Origin: Moraxella catarrhalis
GTDB lineage: Bacteria > Pseudomonadota > Gammaproteobacteria > Pseudomonadales > Moraxellaceae
Assembly: GCF_001656295.1 (NCBI RefSeq)
Contig: NZ_LXHE01000002.1
Location: 186,001-250,000 of the forward strand
Reading direction: 5' to 3'
Length of the DNA: 64,000 bases
A model generated the notes under the pieces. The model saw only the letters and a list, made by a program, of their open reading frames with translations, did not search any database and was not told where the DNA came from. The translations under genes were made by a program, and so were the position numbers. Positions 1 to 8,820 of this stretch are shown piece after piece. Within the stretch, counting starts at the first letter, position 1; every line of letters starts with the position of its first letter.

Positions 1-1079
1 CTTGATGGTGTGTGTCGTTCAAGAAACATCGCATCACCATAGCTGAAAAATCGATACTGATGTTCGATGGCATGATTATAAGCATCTTTAATGGCTTGAG
101 TGCCGGCAAATGCTGAGACCAGCATGAGTAGCGTCGATTTGGGTAGGTGAAAATTGGTAATCAAACAGTCCACCACGCCAAATTCATACGGGGGATAAAT
201 AAAAATTTGGGTATCGCCTGAAAACTCGACCAATTCACCGTCTACTCGATGTAGATGCGCTGTCTCAAGCGTCCGTGTCACCGTCGTCCCCACGGCGACG
301 ATTCGACCGCCCGCTGCTTTTGTGGCGTTAATCAGCGCTGCGGTCGGGGCAGGCAGATGGGCGTACTCAGCATGCATAATGTGGTCGGCTAAGTTATCCA
401 CCTTAACCGGAGCAAAAGTGCCAGAACCGACATGCAAAGTCACAAAAGCAATTTGAACGCCTTTTTGTCTAAGCTGTGTGAGCAGCGCCTCATCAAAATG
501 CAAGCTTGCTGTAGGGGCTGCGACACTGGCAGATTTGGCAGGATCATGGAATACAGTCTGGTATCGCTCGTCGTCTTTTTCGTCAGCTTTTCGCTCAAAA
601 TAAGGCGGAATGGGCATTTGACCGTATTTATCCAGATCAGCTAAAATGGGCGACTCAAAGCTTAGGATAAATAAATTGTCTTGGCGACCCATCACGGTGG
701 CGCGCATTTGATCATCGGCAAGACTCAGTACCTGACCTGCTTTTGGTGAACGGCTTGAGCGCACATGGCACAAAGCTTGATTGGCAGACGCGCCAGCCTC
801 ATCGGGCAAAATACGCTCAACCAGCACCTCAACTGCGCCGCCTGTTTGCTTTTGACCATGCAGGCGAGCTTTGATGACCTTGGTGTCATTGAGCACCAAC
901 AAATCGCCAGGGTTTAATAACTCAATCAGATCGCCAAAATGCAGATCTTGGCAGCCGCGATCACTGACATGTAGCAGGCGGGAACTGGTACGATTTTCTA
1001 AAGGATAGCGTGCGATCAAAGATTCTGGCAGGTGATAATCATAGTTGCTGAGCAAAAGGGGCTGTGTTTGTTGTGTCAT
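1..1079 (-). CDS. queA: S-adenosylmethionine:tRNA ribosyltransferase-isomerase QueA (3' end cut by window edge)
   Basis: QueA transfers and isomerises the ribosyl part of S-adenosylmethionine onto 7-aminomethyl-7-deazaguanine at position 34 of tRNA, giving epoxyqueuosine in the queuosine pathway. The reverse-strand frame opens at the ATG at 1079-1077 (MTQQTQPLLLSNYDYHLPE) and stays open for 359 codons to the window edge. Family signatures seen are an early LLxxxDLLVLNDTKVI-type segment, PPYF near the middle, LHVGSGTF, and a late YGDAMF segment. QueA is about 350 residues in the family, so only a few codons should be missing. It is divergent from mrp across about 200 bp. tgt often follows queA but would lie outside the window. 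Confidence 0.93.
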   Translation of the reverse strand, partial: MTQQTQPLLLSNYDYHLPESLIARYPLENRTSSRLLHVSDRGCQDLHFGDLIELLNPGDLLVLNDTKVIKARLHGQKQTGGAVEVLVERILPDEAGASANQALCHVRSSRSPKAGQVLSLADDQMRATVMGRQDNLFILSFESPILADLDKYGQMPIPPYFERKADEKDDERYQTVFHDPAKSASVAAPTASLHFDEALLTQLRQKGVQIAFVTLHVGSGTFAPVKVDNLADHIMHAEYAHLPAPTAALINATKAAGGRIVAVGTTVTRTLETAHLHRVDGELVEFSGDTQIFIYPPYEFGVVDCLITNFHLPKSTLLMLVSAFAGTQAIKDAYNHAIEHQYRFFSYGDAMFLERHTPS

Positions 1080-1226
1080 GGCTTAGGGGGTAATAATTAG
1101 TCAATGCGCATTTTAACAAACTTTGAGCATATTCTCTAGCGGTTGATTGAGCATAAAGCTTGTCATGCGTGATGGCTGCTTGACTTTATGCCACACTATA
1201 ACTGTGCTAAAATGCCCCAGTGATCA

Positions 1227-1242
1227 GATAATAATAGTTATC
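1227..1242 (+). promoter_or_regulatory. Fur-like inverted repeat upstream of mrp
   Basis: GATAATAATAGTTATC has GATAA and TTATC arms 6 bases apart and ends about 40 bases before the mrp start. Laid on the 19-base Escherichia coli Fur consensus it matches at about 13 positions by eye. An iron-sulfur carrier under iron control would make sense, but the AT-rich context makes chance matches common. A 15-base stretch beginning in this site recurs upstream of the haemoglobin receptor. Confidence 0.3.
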
Positions 1243-1283
1243 AAAAAGTGATTTAATTAATAAAGCCAGCATGGCGGTGAAAT

Positions 1284-2492
1284 ATGTTTGAATTATTTAA
1301 AAAGAAAAAACCAACCACCAGCTCCGTGCAAGCGGTCATTGATGAGATGACGCTCTACGGACACCCCTTGACAAAATATATTGAAAAAATGAATCTGACC
1401 GATGGCAAGGTGCTGGATCTACAAATGCGCATTGCAGAATCTGATGATACCGCCGAGCTTGAGCGGCAGTATCACACACTTCAAAAGCGGCTATACCCAC
1501 TGGGCATCGAGGAGGTGAATATCAATGTTACTGTCACCTCAAAGGACACCTCAAAGGAAGGCGGCTTGGCTAACACCCATGACCACACCGCGCAGCCTAA
1601 TTCTGTAAAAACCCATCACCCCACCAAAAACGCCGATACCATCCCTGCTCACCATGATGAGCCTGCACCTACGAAGGCGGCAACTAAGCAGTCGCAGCTG
1701 AGCGCCCATCCGCGCATCAAGCATATCATCGCAGTGGCTTCGGGTAAGGGCGGTGTCGGTAAATCAACCACGACAGTGAATTTGGCATTAGCACTTCAAA
1801 AGATGGGTAAGCGTGTCGGTATCTTAGATGCTGATATTTATGGGCCTTCCATTCCAACCATGTTGGGTGTGGCAACCAAAAAGCCGATCGTAGAAAATGA
1901 CCAGTTTATCCCAATTGATGCAAATGGGATGGCAGTGCTGTCAATTGGTAATTTGATTGAAGCTGAAAACACGCCAATTGCATGGCGTGGTATCAAAGCA
2001 ACAGGCGCATTAATGCAGCTTTATAATCAAACCAACTGGCCACAGCTGGATTATTTGCTCATTGATATGCCGCCAGGTACAGGGGATATTCAGCTGACAC
2101 TGGCACAGCGTATTCCTTTAACAGGGGCAATTATCGTGACAACGCCGCAGCATATTGCACTGCTGGATGCCAAAAAGGGTGTGGAGATGTTTCGTAAAAC
2201 AGACATTGCCGTTTTGGGTATTATAGAAAATATGGCGCTGCACACTTGTTCAAATTGTGGTCATACTGAAGCGATTTTTGGGACAGGTGGCGGTGATGAA
2301 ATGGCAAAAGCCTATGGCGTGCCTTTGCTTGGGCAATTACCACTGGACGCTGCTATCCGCGCGGCGATGGATGATGGCAACACAGATGAGCTGACTTGCG
2401 CTGATTTTTCTCGGCACTATGAGCACATCGCCAAGCTGCTTGACGAGCGCGCAGGACAATTTACCAAAAAGTCCAGTGAGCGGTTTTTTTAA
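1284..2492 (+). CDS. mrp: Mrp/ApbC iron-sulfur cluster carrier P-loop ATPase
   Basis: This 402-residue cytoplasmic ATPase belongs to the Mrp/ApbC/NBP35 family, which holds and delivers Fe-S clusters to apo-proteins. Residues 1-85 resemble the MIP18/DUF59-type N-terminal domain. Residues 86-140 form a His/Thr/Pro/Lys-rich linker that looks disordered. The deviant Walker A GKGGVGKS lies at 154-161, DADIYGPS follows at about 180, and DMPPGTGD at about 260. The paired cysteines of the CSNC motif are C322 and C325, the expected cluster ligands. The ATG at 1284 is preceded by a weak purine-rich stretch. The gene stands alone and a strong hairpin terminator follows it. Confidence 0.93.
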   Translation: MFELFKKKKPTTSSVQAVIDEMTLYGHPLTKYIEKMNLTDGKVLDLQMRIAESDDTAELERQYHTLQKRLYPLGIEEVNINVTVTSKDTSKEGGLANTHDHTAQPNSVKTHHPTKNADTIPAHHDEPAPTKAATKQSQLSAHPRIKHIIAVASGKGGVGKSTTTVNLALALQKMGKRVGILDADIYGPSIPTMLGVATKKPIVENDQFIPIDANGMAVLSIGNLIEAENTPIAWRGIKATGALMQLYNQTNWPQLDYLLIDMPPGTGDIQLTLAQRIPLTGAIIVTTPQHIALLDAKKGVEMFRKTDIAVLGIIENMALHTCSNCGHTEAIFGTGGGDEMAKAYGVPLLGQLPLDAAIRAAMDDGNTDELTCADFSRHYEHIAKLLDERAGQFTKKSSERFF

Positions 2493-2530
2493 TAAATAAT
2501 CCAAAGTATGAGCTTGGCGGCTATTAATAC

Positions 2531-2567
2531 AATCAAAAAGATGCTTGTGATAAGCATCTTTTTGATT
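2531..2567. terminator. Bidirectional terminator between mrp and the small membrane protein
   Basis: A perfect 16-base inverted repeat (2531-2546 and 2552-2567) surrounds a 5-base loop. A-rich and T-rich flanks in the arms allow termination from both strands, serving mrp on the plus strand and the convergent gene on the minus strand. Confidence 0.85.
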
Positions 2568-2574
2568 GGTGAAG

Positions 2575-3033
2575 TTATGGGCAAAGGGCGTTAATGATGT
2601 TTTGGTTGGTGGTGTCATCAAACGCCAAAGTAGGATTGGTACAATCAACAGAAATACCAAGCGGATGCACTGCTGCACGGCGTTCAAAAAAATACAGCGT
2701 ACTGTGTTTGATGGCTGGATTATTGGCATCTGTCCGAGTATTGCCCTTATCTAATACCACGAACTGAAAAACTTGGGGTTTGACATACGACCACGGACGA
2801 AACCAAGTGGTTTTTTCTACTTTGGCGACGACGACGCTTTGGTCGGGGAGTTTGGCGATGGTGTCATTTGCCCAAGTGTATTCGGTATATACCTGAAAGC
2901 CGATCATTCCCAATCCTGCAGCCGCAGGCACGATCCATTTTGGTGTGCGCTTATAAAACAAGCGAATAGGCATGACAAGACCTGCCAATAAAAAGCCGCT
3001 AAAGATGGTCGCCAAAATTTCCCAAAACATCAT
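2575..3033 (-). CDS. Small predicted membrane protein of unknown function
   Basis: This is a 152-residue protein that I do not recognise. Two hydrophobic segments occupy about residues 5-25 and 33-50, separated by a short basic stretch (RLFYKRTPK), so the N-terminus is probably a two-pass membrane anchor. The rest, from about residue 55, is polar and would lie on one face of the membrane. It contains a cysteine pair around residues 130-150 that could form a disulfide if periplasmic. The gene is monocistronic, convergent with mrp and shares its terminator. No catalytic motif is visible. It may be a lineage-specific Moraxellaceae protein. Confidence 0.7.
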   Translation of the reverse strand: MMFWEILATIFSGFLLAGLVMPIRLFYKRTPKWIVPAAAGLGMIGFQVYTEYTWANDTIAKLPDQSVVVAKVEKTTWFRPWSYVKPQVFQFVVLDKGNTRTDANNPAIKHSTLYFFERRAAVHPLGISVDCTNPTLAFDDTTNQNIINALCP

Positions 3034-3177
3034 GGTTGGTATATCCTTTATGCCTGTATAAAATATGTAATTTTATGTAGTAAAATATTATGAATAAGTA
3101 TTATAGACAACTACGAATTAAAATGCCATAAAAATTATCATAATATGACAACGATAGCCAGTACTTCTAACTCAATT

Positions 3178-3209
3178 AAAAAATCGCCCAGGACTCTGAG
3201 CGATTTTTT
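3178..3209 (-). terminator. Rho-independent terminator of the symporter operon
   Basis: Ten-base arms at 3178-3187 and 3200-3209 (AAAAAATCGC with its complement) lie just downstream of the symporter stop on the minus strand. The A/T-rich arm gives the U tract. Confidence 0.8.
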
Positions 3210-3223
3210 TGTGGAGGGGTGGA

Positions 3224-4996
3224 TTAGTGATCAATCGCGCCGCCTGCACCTTTTGGATAACGAACACTTTCAACCAAGTCTTGAACTTCTTTAGGTGGTG
3301 GATTACCCATTGATGATACAGCGATTGCAACAATGAAGTTAATCACAGCACCAATAGCACCAAATGATAGTGGAGAGATGCCCAAGATCCAGTTAGCTTC
3401 TACGTTTTCAAAGGTATTTGTGCCTGGAATGAAGAACCAGCCCATATATAAGAACACATAGATACATGTTGCGCTCAAGCCTGCAATCATACCTGCAGTT
3501 GCACCTGTTGAGTTGATGCGTTTTGAGAAGATACCCATCATCAGTGCTGGGAATAAGCTTGATGCAGCGATACCAAAGGCGACAGCAACAACCTGTGCAG
3601 CAAATCCTGGTGGATTCATACCCAAATAAGTCGCAACCACAATCGCAATCGTCATCGAGATACGCGCTGCCATGAGCTCGCCTTTATCGGTGATGTCAGG
3701 CTTAATGGTTTTCTTGATAAGGTCATGCGAGATGGCTGATGAGATCGCCAACAACAGACCTGCAGCAGTAGATAGTGCAGCTGCCAAACCACCTGCTGCG
3801 ATCAAACCGATGACCCAGCTTGGTAGATTGGCAATTTCAGGGTTAGCAAGTACCAAGATGTCATTGTTCACAGTCAGCTCATTACCTTGCCAACCTTTTT
3901 CGGTCGTGGCAGCTGCTGCGTATTCTTCGTTTTTGTCATTGTAGTATTGAATCAGACCATCGCCGTTTTTGTCTTCATATTTCAAAAGACCAGTCGTTTC
4001 CCAGTTTTTCATCCACTCTGGGCGTGCTTCGTATGCCAATGCTGGCTGATCAAGCCCTTGTGGGTAAACAGTATTGATAATATTTAGACGCGCCATAGAA
4101 CCCACTGCAGGTGCTGTGGTGTATAACAGTGCAATAAAGATCAATGTCCAGCCTGCTGAGATGCGTGCATCTGATACTTTAGGTACGGTAAAAAAGCGGA
4201 TGATGACATGTGGCAAACCAGCAGTACCAATCATCAAAGACAAGGTCAATAAGAACATATTAAGCTTATTTGGCACATCAGCGGTGTACTGAGCGAAGCC
4301 AAGGTCAGAAACCAGCATATCAAGCTTTTGTAGAATTGGCATACCTGTACTGACATCATTGTCAAACATACCCAGCTGAGGAATTGGATTACCAGTTAAG
4401 TTTAAAGAAATAAAGATGGCAGGAATGATATAAGCAACCATCAGTACACAGTACTGAGCAACCTGGGTGTAGGTAATACCTTTCATGCCCCCAAGAACTG
4501 CATAAAACAAAACAACAATCGCAGCAATGATAAGACCTGTGTTGCTATCAACTTCTAAGAAGCGAGAAAAAGCAACGCCTGCACCTGTCATCTGACCGAT
4601 AACATAAGTGGTACACGCCATGATCAAGCAGACAACCGCGACCAAGCGAGCAGCTTTACTATAGAAACGATCCCCAATAAAGTCAGGAACGGTAAATTTA
4701 CCAAACTTACGCAAATAGGGTGCAAGCAGCAAGGCTAACAGAACAAAACCGCCAGTCCAACCCATCAAGTAGGCAGAAGCAGCATAGCCGCCCATGGCAA
4801 GCATACCTGCCATTGAGATGAATGACGCCGCACTCATCCAGTCAGCAGCCGTTGCCATACCATTAACAACAGGGTGTACGCCACCACCTGCCACATAAAA
4901 TTCTTTGGTAGAGCCAGCACGCGCCCAAATCGCAATACCGAAGTACAGCGCGAACGACAAACCAACAAAAATGATGTTAATCCAAAATTGACTCAT
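3224..4996 (-). CDS. Sodium:solute symporter, acetate/VC_2705-type subfamily
   Basis: This 590-residue polytopic inner-membrane protein belongs to the solute:sodium symporter family. Typical early segments are present: a first helix, then GGGVHPVVNGMATAADWMS, followed by repeated hydrophobic helices. A longer hydrophilic loop at about residues 310-370, rich in acidic and Asn/Lys residues (YEDKNGDGLIQYY), looks like a calcium-binding-style DxNxDG insertion. That loop and the partner DUF4212 gene 3 bases upstream place it in the VC_2705-type branch rather than canonical ActP. The probable substrate is a short-chain monocarboxylate such as acetate, by family inference. It is the second gene of a two-gene operon and ends at a hairpin. 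Confidence 0.85.
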   Translation of the reverse strand: MSQFWINIIFVGLSFALYFGIAIWARAGSTKEFYVAGGGVHPVVNGMATAADWMSAASFISMAGMLAMGGYAASAYLMGWTGGFVLLALLLAPYLRKFGKFTVPDFIGDRFYSKAARLVAVVCLIMACTTYVIGQMTGAGVAFSRFLEVDSNTGLIIAAIVVLFYAVLGGMKGITYTQVAQYCVLMVAYIIPAIFISLNLTGNPIPQLGMFDNDVSTGMPILQKLDMLVSDLGFAQYTADVPNKLNMFLLTLSLMIGTAGLPHVIIRFFTVPKVSDARISAGWTLIFIALLYTTAPAVGSMARLNIINTVYPQGLDQPALAYEARPEWMKNWETTGLLKYEDKNGDGLIQYYNDKNEEYAAAATTEKGWQGNELTVNNDILVLANPEIANLPSWVIGLIAAGGLAAALSTAAGLLLAISSAISHDLIKKTIKPDITDKGELMAARISMTIAIVVATYLGMNPPGFAAQVVAVAFGIAASSLFPALMMGIFSKRINSTGATAGMIAGLSATCIYVFLYMGWFFIPGTNTFENVEANWILGISPLSFGAIGAVINFIVAIAVSSMGNPPPKEVQDLVESVRYPKGAGGAIDH

Positions 4997-4999
4997 GGG

Positions 5000-5272
5000 T
5001 TAGTCCTCCTTGACCCCAAAGCGTTCTTCAAGCTTTTTCATTTGCCATGAATAAAAGAAGATTAAAAGAATAAAACACAAAATTGAACCTTGTTGCCCGA
5101 ACCAAAAACCCAAGTCAGCACCGCCGAATTGGATGCCTGCAAGCATTGGTCTAAGCCAAATGGCAAAGCCAAGTGAAACAAGTGCCCAAATAATTAAACA
5201 GATAGTAATGATTCGGACGTTGGCTGCCCAATATCCGCTGATATCATGATTTTGATGTTCATGTTGTGACAT
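5000..5272 (-). CDS. DUF4212 small subunit of a sodium:solute symporter
   Basis: This 90-residue protein has two hydrophobic segments (about residues 20-40 and 55-77) and a charged C-terminus (KKLEERFGVKED). DUF4212 proteins are encoded directly before VC_2705-type symporters and are treated as a small subunit or accessory. Here it ends 3 bases before the symporter start, with GGAGG just ahead of that start, indicating one transcript and probably translational coupling. The His-rich N-terminus (SQHEHQNHD) is cytoplasmic by the positive-inside pattern. The biochemical role of the family is not established. Confidence 0.85.
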   Translation of the reverse strand: MSQHEHQNHDISGYWAANVRIITICLIIWALVSLGFAIWLRPMLAGIQFGGADLGFWFGQQGSILCFILLIFFYSWQMKKLEERFGVKED

Positions 5273-5706
5273 AGATCACTCCTTATCAAAGGAGCAGGGT
5301 ATGGCCTATCATCAATGTGACGTGTGAGCTAATCCCTGCTTACAATTTTCCTTTTTACAACCTGATTTGGTGATGATAAAACTAGCCGATTGACAGTTAG
5401 CTAGACAAATCAGATGGTCATAGCATAGCACAACTTTCATCAATTGCAATATCTGTGTATGAATTTTTTACAAAAAGTTTCTACTGTGTGGCTAAGTTTA
5501 TCTCAAATTTATCTTTGCTAAATCTTTAAATTTTTTATGTAATATATAAGTACTCTATCAATTAATAAATTAATAAAAATAGTTATCAAAAAATAATAAA
5601 TCTTATTTACATAAAAAAGATAATGGATTATAATTTTTTAATTGTTACAGTTTTATCACTTTTATTTACAAATTATTTACTCATACTTTCATCTTGAGGT
5701 TTAACA
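5273..5706. promoter_or_regulatory. AT-rich divergent promoter region between DUF4212 and the haemoglobin receptor
   Basis: No gene is visible in these 434 bases. The half nearest the receptor is extremely AT-rich with many short A and T runs. GATAATGGATTATAA at 5619-5633 is a weak Fur-like candidate. AATAGTTATCAAAAA at 5578-5592 is identical to a stretch upstream of mrp (1233-1247). A Shine-Dalgarno-like GAGG lies about 8 bases before the receptor ATG. Iron control is expected from the receptor's role, but the operator is not certain from sequence alone. Confidence 0.4.
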
Positions 5707-8664
5707 ATGAGCCAGCCTTTGGTAATGTACAAAAAAAACCAACTCAAAAAATATCTGTTATCGATACTTGTACCACTTTTAATGATTCAAAATGCCCAAA
5801 CTCATGCCAACGATGATGCCAAACACAAGCTTCCAGAGATTCAATTAGAAGCCGAAACAGTCATTACAACTACTACACCTAAAATCATCGGTCAAACGGT
5901 TGTTGATGATGAGACGCTTTCACGAAATATGGTCTCTGATGGTCGTGATTTGGTTAGGCACGAAACAGGCATTACGGTTGTGGAAGCAGGGCGATTTGGC
6001 ACCAGTGGTTATGCAATTCGTGGTGTTGATGAGAACCGTGTTGCGGTGATGATTGATGGGCTGCGTCAGGCAGAAACTTTGGCATCTCAAGGATTTAAAG
6101 AGCTTTTTGAGGGGTATGGTAATTTTAATAATACCAGAAACAGTGTTGAGTTTGAAAATGTCAAAAAAGCCACCATCAAAAAAGGTGCTGATTCTGTCAC
6201 AGCAGGCAGCGGTGCTTTAGGTGGTGCGGTGATATTTGAAACCAAAGAAGCCAAGGATTATTTGACCGAAAAAAATTGGCATGTAGGTTTAAAAACGGGT
6301 TATTCTGATGTGGATAACCAAAAACTTGGTAGTGCAACTTTAGCGGGGCGATTGGGTGGGTTTGATGCCTTGCTGATTGCCACACGCCGAGACAAAAACG
6401 AAACTAAGAACCATGGTTATCGCCATTATGACGCCACCACTCAGGGTAGAACTCGTGAAAAACCTGACCCTTATGATATCAACCAAAAAAGTACGCTCCT
6501 AAAATTGGGCTATACTGCTCATGATAACCACCGTTTTGAGATTGGTTTGGATGATACCAAACGACTGACCCGAGGTCATGATTTTTCTTATACTTTAAAA
6601 TATTCTCCCATAACTGAGTATGATGAGGTGGAATTGCGTCATACTGGCGATGAAACCAATCGTAGGGCTTTTGTTGCATCTTACACCAATACCACGCCTA
6701 ACCCATTATGGGATGAAGCTTCTATAAAACTGACCAAACAAGACATTAACATAAAAGCACGCACAGATGATTATTGTGATGGTGAGCATTGTCAAGCACT
6801 GAGCAACCCATTAGGATTACAGCTTAAAGATGGTAAAGTTGTGGATAAAAATGGCAATCCTTTAACGGTTGCTGCAGGTGAAAATGGTAAAGCCGAGCTT
6901 CATGCGAATGGTAAAGTGTATTCAGATTTTGATAGCAGGCGTGTTGATCAGTATTGGTTTGATTGTGATGTCTTTGATTGTGATAGCCCAGTTGATGCTT
7001 ATGAAGCAAACTATGGCAGATTTGTTCGTACCACTAAGGTAAACTTGGATCGCAAAAAAACTGATCCTAATACCAATAAAACTTACGCAACGACTTCTCA
7101 GTATTCTCATAAGATACTGATGCCATTTCCGTCAAGCCAAGGGTATTTAGAAAATTTATATTCTGATCGTGATTTAAATACCAATACCAAGCAGATTAAT
7201 ATTGACTTTAAAAAGTGGCTGGATAAAGGCAGTGCATCTCATCACATAACTTATGGTGCAAACTATGAAACAACCGAAAAATCCATGGTCAATAAATCTG
7301 GATACAATGCTTGGTCATCGACTTGGTGGAGTGATAAAACCTTAGGCTGGGATTTTAGTGAAAAACTTCGTACCTGTGATAACTCATCAACATTTAATGG
7401 TCTGTTATGCCCAAGACACAATACTTTTTCATTTTTAATTCCTGTAAAAACTAAAGATGGCTCGGTTTACCTAAATGACTCTGTCTTGATTGGTGATCGG
7501 GTTCGTTTGGGATTGGGATATCGCTATAACCGCATCAAATATCAGCCAAATTATATACCTGGACAAACTGCCAAAATTCCAGATGATTTGGTCAAAGGCT
7601 TATTCATTCCACTACCAAACAATGATGTTGGCGAAGAACCAAAATGGTGGAGTTCAAAATACAGTGGTAGAAACGACCCAAAATTTAGAACCGATTTGGC
7701 GGATTATAATGCCAAAAAAGAGGCGTATGAGACCAAACTTGCCCAAAACCCTGCAGAAAATATTGCTTATATTGGGCAACCCAAAACCCATTCACAGCAT
7801 TCATACAGTATCTCACCTGCGTTTGATGTGACCAAAAATATCAATTTACAGGTCAAGTATTCTAAAGGCTTTAGAATGCCAACAATTGATGAGATTTATT
7901 TTACCTTTCAGCATCCTGATATTACCATTAAACCTAATGTGGATTTAAAGCCTGAAATTGCCAAAACCAAAGAGCTGGCAGTGACAGTGCATGGTCAATA
8001 TGGCTTTATCTCTGGCAGTGTTTTTGAAACCAAATATACCGATTTTATTGATTTTGTTTTCCGTGGTTTGGAGGATATTGAAAGAAAAAGTTCCAGAAAG
8101 TGGCCAGTTTATCAAAGCATGAATCGGCAAAGTGCCAAAGCAGAGGGTATTGAAATTAATTCTGTACTAAAATTAGGTGAGCTGGTACCTGCCATAAATG
8201 GAACACAGCTCAGCTATAAGATGACACGCCAAAAAGGTCGTGCTGATGGTAATATTCCGATGAATGCCATTCAGCCTGACACCTCGGTTTTTGGCATTGG
8301 TTATGATGCTAAGAATGAAAAATTTGGTGGAAATTTGTACATTACCCGTGTCAGTGCCAAAAAGGCTGAAGATACCTACAATCTATTTTGGAAAGAGGAG
8401 CAAGCAAAAGATAGTACGCTTAGATGGAGAAGTGGCGGTTATACGACGGTTGATTTAACAGGTTATTATAAACCCACCAAAAACCTGACGCTGCAACTGG
8501 GTGCGTATAATCTGACCAATAAAAAATATATGACTTGGGATTCGGCGCGCTCAATTCGACCATTTGGTACCAGCAACATGATTGATAAAAGAAATGACAA
8601 GGGGATTAATCGTTTCTTAGCACCTAGGCGTAACTTCAAGGTGAGTTTGGAGTATGTGTTTTGA
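5707..8664 (+). CDS. mhuA: TonB-dependent haemoglobin/haem receptor (MhuA-like)
   Basis: This 985-residue outer-membrane receptor should bind haemoglobin-type ligands and import haem with energy from TonB. A signal peptide runs to about residue 33 (QTHA then NDD). A TonB-box-like ETVITT is at 50-55 and the plug domain spans about 65-190 (SGYAIRGVDENRVAVMIDG). A long beta-barrel region follows, ending in an aromatic Phe after LEYV as outer-membrane proteins require. The mature mass of about 107 kDa fits MhuA of Moraxella catarrhalis, which is why I give that symbol. Transferrin/lactoferrin receptors of the same superfamily are the alternative. Cys pairs (DYCDGEHC, FDCDVFDCD) lie in predicted extracellular loops. 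No partner lipoprotein is adjacent. Confidence 0.75.
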   Translation: MSQPLVMYKKNQLKKYLLSILVPLLMIQNAQTHANDDAKHKLPEIQLEAETVITTTTPKIIGQTVVDDETLSRNMVSDGRDLVRHETGITVVEAGRFGTSGYAIRGVDENRVAVMIDGLRQAETLASQGFKELFEGYGNFNNTRNSVEFENVKKATIKKGADSVTAGSGALGGAVIFETKEAKDYLTEKNWHVGLKTGYSDVDNQKLGSATLAGRLGGFDALLIATRRDKNETKNHGYRHYDATTQGRTREKPDPYDINQKSTLLKLGYTAHDNHRFEIGLDDTKRLTRGHDFSYTLKYSPITEYDEVELRHTGDETNRRAFVASYTNTTPNPLWDEASIKLTKQDINIKARTDDYCDGEHCQALSNPLGLQLKDGKVVDKNGNPLTVAAGENGKAELHANGKVYSDFDSRRVDQYWFDCDVFDCDSPVDAYEANYGRFVRTTKVNLDRKKTDPNTNKTYATTSQYSHKILMPFPSSQGYLENLYSDRDLNTNTKQINIDFKKWLDKGSASHHITYGANYETTEKSMVNKSGYNAWSSTWWSDKTLGWDFSEKLRTCDNSSTFNGLLCPRHNTFSFLIPVKTKDGSVYLNDSVLIGDRVRLGLGYRYNRIKYQPNYIPGQTAKIPDDLVKGLFIPLPNNDVGEEPKWWSSKYSGRNDPKFRTDLADYNAKKEAYETKLAQNPAENIAYIGQPKTHSQHSYSISPAFDVTKNINLQVKYSKGFRMPTIDEIYFTFQHPDITIKPNVDLKPEIAKTKELAVTVHGQYGFISGSVFETKYTDFIDFVFRGLEDIERKSSRKWPVYQSMNRQSAKAEGIEINSVLKLGELVPAINGTQLSYKMTRQKGRADGNIPMNAIQPDTSVFGIGYDAKNEKFGGNLYITRVSAKKAEDTYNLFWKEEQAKDSTLRWRSGGYTTVDLTGYYKPTKNLTLQLGAYNLTNKKYMTWDSARSIRPFGTSNMIDKRNDKGINRFLAPRRNFKVSLEYVF

Positions 8665-8696
8665 TTAACTAAGCTATTCAACGGGTCAATTAACCA

Positions 8697-8728
8697 AAAC
8701 CACCTAAGATAGCACTCTTGGGTGGTTT
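8697..8728 (+). terminator. Terminator of the haemoglobin receptor gene
   Basis: Twelve-base arms at 8697-8708 and 8717-8728 (AAACCACCTAAG with its near complement, one G-U pair) enclose an 8-base loop about 30 bases after the receptor stop. The T tract is short. Confidence 0.75.
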
Positions 8729-8772
8729 ATGATTTTAATGATGCGTGTGATCGTCATAAATCAGCTTGCACT

Positions 8773-8802
8773 AAAAAACCTTTGGACTGCCAAAGGTTTT
8801 TT
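8773..8802. terminator. Bidirectional terminator shared by the receptor gene and cstA
   Basis: A perfect 13-base stem (8773-8785 with 8790-8802) has a 4-base loop, with A6 at one end and T6 at the other. It can therefore terminate on both strands between the convergent genes. Confidence 0.85.
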
Positions 8803-8820
8803 AATTTATAAATCAAGTAA

